Source: Methylococcaceae bacterium NSP1-1
GTDB taxonomy: Bacteria; Pseudomonadota; Gammaproteobacteria; Methylococcales; Methylomonadaceae
Length of the DNA: 14,028 nt
Assembly: GCA_002256465.1 (NCBI GenBank)
Contig: NQJG01000005.1
Coordinates: 1-14,028, forward strand
Direction: 5' to 3'
Shown: positions 6,212 to 12,415 of the stretch, piece after piece
Numbering within the stretch: position 1 is the first letter of the stretch
How the letters are laid out: each line of letters starts with the position of its first letter
Translations under genes and position numbers: made by a program
Notes under the pieces: generated by a model
Databases searched by the model: none
The model's input: the letters and a program-made list of their open reading frames with translations, nothing else
Told to the model about the DNA's origin: nothing

Positions 6212-6721
6212 GTGGCAAAAAATAAGCATATAACCGAGCCTGATGTCTTTGGTTATCAGGTGCGTATCGTAAGACGCGGTAAAGAGAGTAGCCGTTATTT
6301 CTCTCATAAATTGTGGGGCAACAAAAATAAATCTCTTCAGGCTGCAATAACCTGGCGAGATCAGATGCTGGTCGTTTTAAAAGGCAGTAAAACACGTTTT
6401 CTCAAACCACCCAAAAATAAAACCACCACCGGTGTCACGGGTGTATCCAGAACTATCAAATATGATCATCGTAAAGATAAAAATTATCTGTGCTATACGG
6501 TTTTTTGGGTCAGTAATGGCAAATCCAGAAATAAAACATTTCAAGTTGGCAATGTAGAAAAAGTTTCAGCTGATGATGAATTGCATGCGTTTCGTACAGC
6601 CAAGTTATTCAGAAGTTGCTATGAATTTTCAATTGATAACGACATTGAATTTCATGACGACAAATTTGCCGGCTGGAAGAAAACACGGCTTTATGATGTA
6701 GAGAACTTAAACGCAGTATAA
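6212..6721 (+). CDS. AP2-type DNA-binding domain protein, likely two AP2-like units
   Basis: 169 residues from a GTG start, with GAGGGGG at 6197-6203 as ribosome binding site. The clearest AP2-like unit is at about residues 74-139: GVTGVSRTIKY, a strand YLCYTVFWV, a turn SNGKSRNKTFQVG and a helix HAFRTAKLFRSCYEF. This is the three-strand-plus-helix plan of AP2 domains. Residues 14-53 show the same plan in degenerate form: GYQVRIVRRGKESSRYFS, then a helix KSLQAAITWRDQML. Bacterial AP2 domains are often fused to HNH endonucleases; no HNH motif is present here, so a stand-alone DNA-binding protein is more likely. It is basic overall. It converges on parB, and its role is unknown. The family call is from pattern only. 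Confidence 0.7.
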   Translation: MAKNKHITEPDVFGYQVRIVRRGKESSRYFSHKLWGNKNKSLQAAITWRDQMLVVLKGSKTRFLKPPKNKTTTGVTGVSRTIKYDHRKDKNYLCYTVFWVSNGKSRNKTFQVGNVEKVSADDELHAFRTAKLFRSCYEFSIDNDIEFHDDKFAGWKKTRLYDVENLNAV

Positions 6722-6748
6722 GCGACTTTGAATTTGAACTATACCGCT

Positions 6749-6760
6749 TTGAACGTTCAA
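6749..6760. repeat. 12-bp perfect palindrome between convergent genes
   Basis: TTGAACGTTCAA reads the same on both strands. It lies in the 105-base gap between the AP2-domain gene and parB, next to further TTTGAA words at 6727-6738. It could be a protein site or chance. Confidence 0.35.
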
Positions 6761-6813
6761 CTGATATAGAAAATAGTGCAGTGACTTGGGTAATTGGGTG
6801 TGAAATCTTCTTG

Positions 6814-6828
6814 GAAAACCGTGTTTTC
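6814..6828. terminator. Short hairpin at the parB stop, weak terminator candidate
   Basis: GAAAAC (6814-6819), a 3-base loop and GTTTTC (6823-6828) form a 6-bp stem that overlaps the parB stop codon. No T-run follows on the minus strand, so its role in ending the par transcript is doubtful. Confidence 0.25.
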
Positions 6829-7681
6829 ATTCATGCGTTCTAAGCTGCAGAATTATCCCATCCAATTCATCCAAGCTGGAATAGGCAATGACTAATTTCC
6901 CTGAGCCGTTTTCTTTATGGTCAATGATAACTTTTGCACCCAATTTCGCGGTTAAATCATCCTGTAAACGCAAGGTATCATTATCAATGACCTTGATTTT
7001 TTGAATTTTTGGCTCGGCGTGGCTTTCTTTAACCAATCGCTCCGTCGCTCTTACCGTTAAGCCTTCTTTAACTACTTTATTAGCTATCGCTACTTGTTTA
7101 AGTCCGTCTAATGACAAGAGTGCGCGTGCATGCCCCATTTCCAGTTGATTATTAAGCAATAATTTTTTTACATCCGGGTGCAAATCCATTAATCTTAATA
7201 AATTGGTAACCGTAGTACGAGACTTGCCAATAGCTTCGGCTATATGTTGATGAGTCATATCAAACTCGTCCAGCAAGCGCCTTAAAGCTTCGGCTTCTTC
7301 TAAAGGGTTAAGGTCTTCTCGTTGAATATTTTCAATCAACGCGATAGCCATTGCCGCGCGGTCATCTATTTCCTTAATGACTATGGGTACTTGCGCCAAG
7401 CCTGCCAACTGTGCGGCCCGCCAACGGCGTTCTCCAGCCACTATTTCATATTTTTCATGGGCAATTTGGCGCACCACTATAGGCTGTATGACACCCTGCG
7501 CCTTGATGGAATCCGCCAGTTCCTGTAATTTTTCCGGATTGATATCTTTGCGCGGTTGATATTTGCCCCGCTGCATACATTCGATTGGCAGTGTTTGCAG
7601 ATGATGTTTTTCCTCTTTAACAGAAACATCACCTAATAAGGCATCAAGACCACGACCTAATCCGCGTTTGTTTGAAGACAT
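6827..7681 (-). CDS. parB: ParB, chromosome partitioning protein (full length)
   Basis: 284 residues, usual for chromosomal ParB. ParB binds parS sites near the replication origin, loads as a CTP-dependent sliding clamp and stimulates ParA. In order: the N-terminal ParA-contacting peptide KRGLGRGLDALL (5-16); the CTP-binding ParB/Srx domain with QPIVVR (66-71), GERRWRAA (83-90) and ENIQRED (117-123); a helix-turn-helix around HQHIAEAIGKSRTTVTNLL (144-162) for parS; and a C-terminal dimerisation domain to residue 284. All key residues are intact. The start ATG lies in AAAGAGAAAAAATG, a weak ribosome binding context. It is preceded not by parA itself but by a relic of the parA 3' end and a truncated parB copy. 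Confidence 0.97.
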   Translation of the reverse strand: MSSNKRGLGRGLDALLGDVSVKEEKHHLQTLPIECMQRGKYQPRKDINPEKLQELADSIKAQGVIQPIVVRQIAHEKYEIVAGERRWRAAQLAGLAQVPIVIKEIDDRAAMAIALIENIQREDLNPLEEAEALRRLLDEFDMTHQHIAEAIGKSRTTVTNLLRLMDLHPDVKKLLLNNQLEMGHARALLSLDGLKQVAIANKVVKEGLTVRATERLVKESHAEPKIQKIKVIDNDTLRLQDDLTAKLGAKVIIDHKENGSGKLVIAYSSLDELDGIILQLRTHE

Positions 7682-7749
7682 TTTTTCTCTTTATTAATCA
7701 TCTCACCCGCCGGGACAATAGCACCAAAGCCCCGCGATGCTTTATTGTA
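7682..7749 (-). pseudogene. Relic of the parA 3' end just upstream of the full-length parB
   Basis: Read on the minus strand in the parA frame, this spacer gives YNKASRG, then GAIVPAGEMI, then NKEKK. ParA ends YDKSSRG, VAYMALAGEMI, RKDKI. About 13 of 23 aligned residues are identical, with one whole-codon gap. The last codons align exactly with the parA/parB-copy junction: where parA has its stop overlapping the ATG of the first parB copy, the relic has TGT overlapping the ATG of the full-length parB. Homology begins near base 7749; before that is about 45 bases of unrelated sequence. This is direct evidence that parA-tail plus parB was duplicated as a block. Confidence 0.8.
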
Positions 7750-7793
7750 GTAATATTTTGTTTATTGCCACTATCACACACAAGTTAGTGTGG

Positions 7794-8237
7794 TCAAAAA
7801 TGGCGAACCATAGCTTCAAACTCATCAATCAACTTTCTTAAAGCCTCGGCTTCTTGCAAGAGACTAAGATTTTCTTTTTGAATAGTTTCAAGTAACTCAA
7901 TCGCCATAGCCTCTTGATCATTCATCTCTTTGATGATCACAGGCACCTCTTGTAATCCTGCTAACCTGGCAGCACTCCAGCGGCTTTCGCCAGCAAGTAT
8001 CTCATAATTGCTTTCAGCAATTTTTCTCACAACGATGGGTTCGACTGTATCTGACGCTATTATGGAATAAGCTAATTCCTGTAATTCATCTGAACTCATA
8101 TCGTCTGGCGGTAGATGACTGCCACGCTGGAGAATATCAATCGGCAGGGTTTGCAGTTGATGTTTTTCCTCTATAGTAGAAACATTAACTAACAATGCTT
8201 CAAGACCCCTGCCCAGTCCACGTTTTTTTAAACTCAT
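7794..8237 (-). CDS. Truncated, diverged ParB paralog (N-terminal domain only)
   Basis: 147 residues that align without a gap to residues 1-140 of the neighbouring full-length ParB; I count about 86 identities (61%). Homology stops at LIDEFE and seven unrelated residues follow, so the helix-turn-helix and the dimerisation domain are missing. The ParA-contact peptide KRGLGRGLEALL is kept. The CTP-site motifs are changed: GERRWRAA is GESRWSAA, and ENIQRED is ETIQKEN. Its ATG overlaps the parA stop (ATGA), so it is translationally coupled to parA. Despite strong divergence the frame is intact, which suggests either selection or a fairly recent loss of function. It cannot bind parS by the usual domain. 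A ParA modulator or a decaying pseudogene are both possible. Confidence 0.8.
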   Translation of the reverse strand: MSLKKRGLGRGLEALLVNVSTIEEKHQLQTLPIDILQRGSHLPPDDMSSDELQELAYSIIASDTVEPIVVRKIAESNYEILAGESRWSAARLAGLQEVPVIIKEMNDQEAMAIELLETIQKENLSLLQEAEALRKLIDEFEAMVRHF

Positions 8238-9001
8238 ATCTTATCTTTTCTAATCATTTCACCCGCCAGGGCCATATATGCCACCGTACCACGTGAGGAT
8301 TTATCATAGCTTAGCACCGGCAAACCATGACTCGGAGCCTCTGCTAAGCGAATATTTCTAGGAATACAGGTTCTGAATACTTTATCGCCAAAATACCGGA
8401 TCAGTTGCTCAGAAACGTCTTTGGTCAGGCGGTTTCTATCGTCATACATCGTCCGTAAAATACCTTCCAGGTGTAAATCCGGATTAACTGAGTTTTGAAT
8501 ATTGTGAAGCGTGCTCATCAGTGCGGACAAACCTTCGAGAGCGTAGTATTCGCATTGCATCGGGATCAACAAACTATTTGCGGCCACCATCGCATTTAAA
8601 GTCAGCATATTTAAGGATGGCGGACAATCGATCAGAATGTAATCGTACTGTGATTTAATCGGAATCAACGCATCGGCAAGTCGCAGCTCTTTACGATCGG
8701 CATCTATTAATTTTACCTCAGCTGCAGTCAGGTCAGCATTTCCGGGAATCACTGAAAAGCCGATGTTTGGCAGATAAATAACTGTTTCTGCTGCAGGCAC
8801 ATCTTCCATTAACAAATCGTAACTGGAGTACTTGACTTCCTGTTTATCTATACCACAGCCCATTGCTGCATTGCCTTGTGCATCAAGATCCACCAACAAC
8901 ACACGACGCTTGGCGGCCGCCAAAGAAGCTGCCAAATTTACACTGGTTGTCGTTTTTCCTACGCCGCCTTTTTGATTGGTCACGGCAATTATTTTTCCCA
9001 C
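8234..9001 (-). CDS. parA: ParA, chromosome partitioning ATPase
   Basis: 255 residues with no N-terminal DNA-binding extension, the chromosomal Soj-like form. The deviant Walker A KGGVGKTT (11-18) carries the signature Lys11. DLDAQGN (38-44) is the A' motif and YILIDCPPS (121-129) the Walker B region. ParA-ATP dimers bind DNA non-specifically and are released by ParB, which segregates the origin. The start is a GTG sharing one base with the rsmG stop, with GAGGT at 9008-9012 inside the end of rsmG. The stop overlaps the start of the truncated parB copy. mnmG-rsmG-parA-parB is a widespread origin-proximal operon, and overlaps throughout imply one transcript. Confidence 0.97.
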   Translation of the reverse strand: MGKIIAVTNQKGGVGKTTTSVNLAASLAAAKRRVLLVDLDAQGNAAMGCGIDKQEVKYSSYDLLMEDVPAAETVIYLPNIGFSVIPGNADLTAAEVKLIDADRKELRLADALIPIKSQYDYILIDCPPSLNMLTLNAMVAANSLLIPMQCEYYALEGLSALMSTLHNIQNSVNPDLHLEGILRTMYDDRNRLTKDVSEQLIRYFGDKVFRTCIPRNIRLAEAPSHGLPVLSYDKSSRGTVAYMALAGEMIRKDKI

Positions 9002-9633
9002 TAACTTACCTCGGATTCATTAATCAATTGTACTTTAACCAGACATCTTTCTGCGGATATCCCTGGAACGTTGACAGGGATCAACTCCGTTTTTGCTGAT
9101 TCCAGCTTGGAGACATCAGGTATTTGCCCTTTCATAGCCAGCAGCACGCCATCCTTGTTAAGTAAATGTGCAGTCAATTCCACTATATCAGATAAACCGG
9201 CAAACGCTCTGGTAATGACAGTATCAAAACTTTTTTCAGGATGATATTGTTCCACACGATTATGACAGACACTTACATTTTTAAGCTTTAACTCTAAAAT
9301 TGCTTGTTGCACAAACCGTGTTTTCTTGGCATTACTATCCAATAAAACAAACTCTATTTCAGGCAAATAAATTGCCAGCGGAATGCCCGGCAAACCGGCT
9401 CCGGTGCCTATATCAATAACTCGCTTACCTTCGATAAAGGGCACAATAGCCAAACTGTCCAATACATGTAAGCGCACCATATCTTCCCTGTTGCGTATAG
9501 CGGTCAGATTATATGCTTTATTCCATTTTTCAATCAGCTTTATAAAGCCAAGCAATTGCTCTATTTTGTCTTCAGCCTGGGACAGATTCAGCGATTGAAG
9601 ACCGGAAACCAGAATTTTTCGACACGCTTCCAT
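9001..9633 (-). CDS. rsmG: RsmG (GidB), 16S rRNA (guanine-527-N7) methyltransferase
   Basis: 210 residues, normal length. The SAM-binding motif VIDIGTGAGLPGIPLAI lies at 72-88. KWNKAYNLTAI (36-46) and RLHVLDSLA (54-62) are family-typical, as are the ITRAFA segment (about 140) and AMKG near 166. It methylates N7 of G527 in 16S rRNA; loss gives low-level streptomycin resistance in several bacteria. The ATG shares one base with the mnmG stop and no clear ribosome binding site is seen, so translation probably depends on coupling. The TAG stop overlaps the parA GTG. Confidence 0.97.
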   Translation of the reverse strand: MEACRKILVSGLQSLNLSQAEDKIEQLLGFIKLIEKWNKAYNLTAIRNREDMVRLHVLDSLAIVPFIEGKRVIDIGTGAGLPGIPLAIYLPEIEFVLLDSNAKKTRFVQQAILELKLKNVSVCHNRVEQYHPEKSFDTVITRAFAGLSDIVELTAHLLNKDGVLLAMKGQIPDVSKLESAKTELIPVNVPGISAERCLVKVQLINESEVS

Positions 9634-11504
9634 CAGGCGCTTTTCTTTTTTAAATAAACCAGCAACAAGGAAATGGCAGCGGGGGTCATACCCGGGATTC
9701 GTGATGCTTGTCCCAAGGTTTCCGGCCGCTGCGCTTTAAGTTTTTGACTCACTTCATTCGACAAACCGGGAACGCCGGTATAATCAAGGACATCCGGCAG
9801 CCGCAAATGATCGTATCGCAAGGCTTTATCAATTTCAGTTTGTTGCCTGACGATGTAGCCGGCATATTTAGCCTGAATTTCAACCTGCTCACCAACCTGT
9901 TCAGCAATAGCCTCGCCGCCTTCCAGGAACGACAGCAGCCGTTGTATATCCACTTCGGGCCTACGCAGTAATTCCATCAAACTGGCTTCTTTTAGCAGGG
10001 GCTTACCCCAAATTTCCTCAACCTGACGGGATTCTTCAGTATCTGCTCTGACCCATTGCTTTTTCAAATCATCCTGCAAGCCGGAAATAGCTGCACGTTT
10101 AGTTTCAAAAGCTTGCCAACGCTCATCATCAACCAGCCCTAATTCGCGCCCTTTTTCAGTTAAGCGTAAATCGGCATTATCCTCTCTTAACAACAAGCGG
10201 TATTCGGCACGACTGGTAAACATACGATAGGGTTCTTGCGTGCCGCGTGTAATCAGGTCATCAATCATCACCCCTATATACGCTTCATCACGTCCCGGGC
10301 ACCAGCTTTCCAGCCCCAGCACCAAACGCGCCGCATTCAATCCCGCAATCAAACCTTGAGCAGCTGCTTCCTCATAGCCTGTTGTTCCGTTTACTTGTCC
10401 GGCAAAAAACAATCCATCCATGTGCTTGGTTTCCAGAGACATTTTCAAATCTCTGGGATCAAAAAAATCATATTCAATGGCATAACCCGGGCGCACAATT
10501 TCGGCATTTTCAAAGCCCAGCATGGAGCGCACAAACTCGTACTGTACATCAAACGGCAAGCTGGTGGAAATGCCGTTTGGGTAAATTTCATGGGTATCCA
10601 ACCCTTCCGGTTCGACAAAAATCTGGTGCGTATCTCTATCGGCGAAACGGACGATTTTATCTTCAATCGAAGGACAATAACGCGGCCCGATACCTTCAAT
10701 AATCCCCGAATACAGTGGCGATCTATCCAGGCCGGAACGGATAATATCGTGGGTTTTACTGTTAGTGCGAGTAATATGGCAGGGTATCTGCTTTGGATGC
10801 TGGTCACGTTTACCCAGAAAAGAAAATACGGGGACAGGATCATCGCCGTGCTGTTCTTCCAATTTACTGAAATCAATGGTTCTGCCATCAATCCGCGGCG
10901 GCGTTCCGGTTTTTAGCCGGTCGATGCGGAACGGTAATTCGCGGAGCCGATCAGCCAGAGCAATGGAAGCAGGGTCACCTGCGCGACCACCGCTATAATT
11001 TTCCAGACCGATATGAATCTTACCGCCTAAAAACGTACCCGTCGTCAACACCACGGCATTTGCCATGAAATTCAGGCCCATTTGGGTTTTAACGCCGACC
11101 ACTTTATTACCGACCACAATTAAATCAGCGACAGTTTGCTGGAATAACGCCAGGTTAGGCTGGTTTTCCAGTGTACTTCTAATCGCCTGTTTATACAGTT
11201 TACGATCCGCCTGAGCGCGAGTCGCTCTAACCGCAGGGCCTTTGCTGGCATTCAAGGTGCGAAACTGAATACCGCCGAGATCAATAGCCTTAGCCATAAT
11301 CCCACCCAAGGCATCAATCTCCTTAACCAAATGTCCCTTGCCTATCCCGCCAATCGCAGGATTGCAGCTCATTTGCCCCACGGTCTCGATGTTTTGCGTC
11401 AACAACAGTGTTTTTACGCCACATCGAGCGGCTGCCAAGGCGGCTTCGGTACCCGCATGACCTCCGCCCACCACAATCACGTCAAAATCTTTTTTGAATT
11501 TCAC
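9633..11504 (-). CDS. mnmG: MnmG (GidA), tRNA wobble-uridine modification enzyme
   Basis: 623 residues, close to the 629 of E. coli. The FAD-binding site [15 protein letters not shown] is at 13-27. The two conserved cysteines are visible: Cys47 in [15 protein letters not shown] and the one in [20 protein letters not shown] and [11 protein letters not shown] are further signatures. A helical C-terminal domain ends in [10 protein letters not shown]. With MnmE it makes the (carboxymethyl)aminomethyl group on U34 of several tRNAs. The start is a GTG; the next upstream in-frame codon of note is a TGA four codons before, so it is fixed, but no good ribosome binding site precedes it. It heads the rsmG-parA-parB series; mnmE is not in the window. 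Confidence 0.97.
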   Translation of the reverse strand: MKFKKDFDVIVVGGGHAGTEAALAAARCGVKTLLLTQNIETVGQMSCNPAIGGIGKGHLVKEIDALGGIMAKAIDLGGIQFRTLNASKGPAVRATRAQADRKLYKQAIRSTLENQPNLALFQQTVADLIVVGNKVVGVKTQMGLNFMANAVVLTTGTFLGGKIHIGLENYSGGRAGDPASIALADRLRELPFRIDRLKTGTPPRIDGRTIDFSKLEEQHGDDPVPVFSFLGKRDQHPKQIPCHITRTNSKTHDIIRSGLDRSPLYSGIIEGIGPRYCPSIEDKIVRFADRDTHQIFVEPEGLDTHEIYPNGISTSLPFDVQYEFVRSMLGFENAEIVRPGYAIEYDFFDPRDLKMSLETKHMDGLFFAGQVNGTTGYEEAAAQGLIAGLNAARLVLGLESWCPGRDEAYIGVMIDDLITRGTQEPYRMFTSRAEYRLLLREDNADLRLTEKGRELGLVDDERWQAFETKRAAISGLQDDLKKQWVRADTEESRQVEEIWGKPLLKEASLMELLRRPEVDIQRLLSFLEGGEAIAEQVGEQVEIQAKYAGYIVRQQTEIDKALRYDHLRLPDVLDYTGVPGLSNEVSQKLKAQRPETLGQASRIPGMTPAAISLLLVYLKKKSA

Positions 11505-11583
11505 AAGCTTTTTTCACTCTGAGTAGTGCTATATTAATCTATGTCAAGTAAGACATACTTTTGTCTATTATAAGAGGTAAACC
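11505..11583. promoter_or_regulatory. Divergent region between mnmG and a small basic protein gene
   Basis: Only 79 bases separate the two starts. An inverted repeat TATGTC-AAGTAA-GACATA (11540-11557) sits in the middle. On the minus strand a perfect TTGACA (11542-11547) is present, but no good -10 lies at the right distance. On the plus strand TATTAT (11566-11571) is the best -10 candidate for the small gene. Promoters are expected here but not pinned down. No DnaA boxes were seen. Confidence 0.35.
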
Positions 11584-11796
11584 ATGAAAAAACGTAAAAA
11601 TCCGAACAAAATGGAATGTGTTCCCATTCCAAACCCTGTTGCGAAGTTCGCGCATCAGTTTAATAAAGCACATGTATTTGAGGATAAAAACAAATACTGT
11701 CGCAATGCAAAGCACAGGAAGCAGGAGGCTTCTCCAATCACTCTAGTTAGAGCTATTAGAGAAGTCTCTTGTGCTTTGGACAAAAGAGTTTCTTAA
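11584..11796 (+). CDS. Small basic conserved hypothetical protein (DUF7230-like)
   Basis: 70 residues, ATG with AGAGG about six bases upstream (11574-11578). The core NPVAKFAHQFNKAHVFEDK, followed by KYCRNAKHRK, resembles a family of short basic proteobacterial proteins built around NPVAK-FNKA-V-DRKK-KHK, which I recall as DUF7230; this name is from memory. The first 50 residues carry most of the conservation; residues 50-70 (SPITLVRAIREVSCALDKRVS) look like an extension. Strong positive charge suggests nucleic acid or ribosome contact, which is inference. It is divergent from mnmG and probably transcribed alone. Confidence 0.7.
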   Translation: MKKRKNPNKMECVPIPNPVAKFAHQFNKAHVFEDKNKYCRNAKHRKQEASPITLVRAIREVSCALDKRVS

Positions 11797-11890
11797 TGTG
11801 GACTGGAAGATAAGAACAAACAACTGAGACAGATTAACCCATTAGAATGGTCTACGGAGGAGATAACCTTGCTTGGGTTTTATGGTTCTG

Positions 11891-11910
11891 ACAACACATC
11901 CCTGTGTCGC
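11891..11910 (-). terminator. Hairpin between convergent genes, weak terminator candidate
   Basis: Read on the minus strand, GCGACACA and TGTGTTGT pair over eight positions, including two G-T wobbles, around GGGA. It lies 30 bases past the glycine-zipper lipoprotein stop and 95 past the small basic protein stop. No T-run follows on the minus strand. On the plus strand a GCAATATTGC palindrome and TTTTT come after it, but the stem is shorter there. Confidence 0.3.
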
Positions 11911-11939
11911 AATATTGCAGTTTTTAAATGTTAATCAAA

Positions 11940-12335
11940 TTATCTGACAACGCGGTGTCCGCGACCGCTCATGCAGTTGTTATAAGCATTTCTATACCTT
12001 TCGTCAGTGCTAAGACCTTTATATGCACCGCCACCCAAACCACCCGTCGCAGCGACGATAGCCGCACCAGTGCCTGCGCTCCCTGTGAATGCGCCTATAA
12101 TGGCTCCCGTGGCAGCGCCTAAAGCCGCACCTGTGCCTGCACCTATGGCTGTCTCTTTTGCAGCGCCACCTGACGCTTGACTGGCAAGCTGTTTGCATTC
12201 GGCCATATCCTGATTAATTCGATAGGCATTAGGATCGTTATAAGAATCGACAGTAGGCTGATATCCTCCATAGCTGTAGCATCCAGAAAGCAGCGTGACA
12301 CCGATAAAAACGATACCGTTTGTTAATTTTTTCAT
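11940..12335 (-). CDS. Glycine-zipper lipoprotein
   Basis: The start chosen is the ATG at 12335 with AAAGG eight bases upstream. A longer reading from 12386 would bury the signal peptide. It gives 131 residues. MKKLTNGIVFIGVTLLSGC is a lipoprotein signal with Cys19 lipidated. A linker with the pattern NDPNAYRINQDMAECKQLASQ follows, then a glycine-zipper region at about 77-117 (repeated GAGTGAALGAATGAIIGA-type spacing). The tail YRNAYNNCMSGRGHRV has the R/Y-CM-RG ending seen in many envelope glycine-zipper proteins. It likely sits in the outer membrane facing the periplasm; the exact role is unknown. It lies 80 bases downstream of the permease gene on the same strand. Confidence 0.85.
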   Translation of the reverse strand: MKKLTNGIVFIGVTLLSGCYSYGGYQPTVDSYNDPNAYRINQDMAECKQLASQASGGAAKETAIGAGTGAALGAATGAIIGAFTGSAGTGAAIVAATGGLGGGAYKGLSTDERYRNAYNNCMSGRGHRVVR

Positions 12336-12415
12336 ACAAAATACCTTTAATAATTTTTTTTCAGTGTAATGATTTATTGTGAACAAAAACTGAACGCAAA
12401 GACCTCATTATATAT

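Noticed and set aside
6110..6395. Two minus-strand open frames of 65 and 88 codons opposite the start of the AP2-domain gene
   Set aside because: They overlap the promoter and coding start of a better-supported gene and show no recognisable family or start context.
6609..6830. Minus-strand frame of 73 codons after parB
   Set aside because: It overlaps the AP2-domain gene on the other strand, no ribosome site was seen, and it resembles no family I know.
10236..10916. Long plus-strand open frame (226 codons) opposite mnmG, and a 148-codon minus-strand frame at 10445-10891
   Set aside because: Both lie wholly inside the well-matched mnmG gene in other frames, have no ribosome site and read as unstructured antisense protein.
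11505..11939. Possible replication origin next to mnmG
   Set aside because: Origins often lie near this cluster, but I saw no DnaA boxes (TTATNCACA) or AT-rich repeat array in the gaps beside mnmG.
11928..12122. Plus-strand frame of 64 codons opposite the glycine-zipper gene
   Set aside because: It is the antisense of a repetitive glycine/alanine coding region, which is naturally poor in stop codons.
12336..12386. Longer start for the glycine-zipper lipoprotein at 12386
   Set aside because: It would place 17 polar residues before an otherwise perfect lipoprotein signal, and the ATG at 12335 has a good ribosome site.
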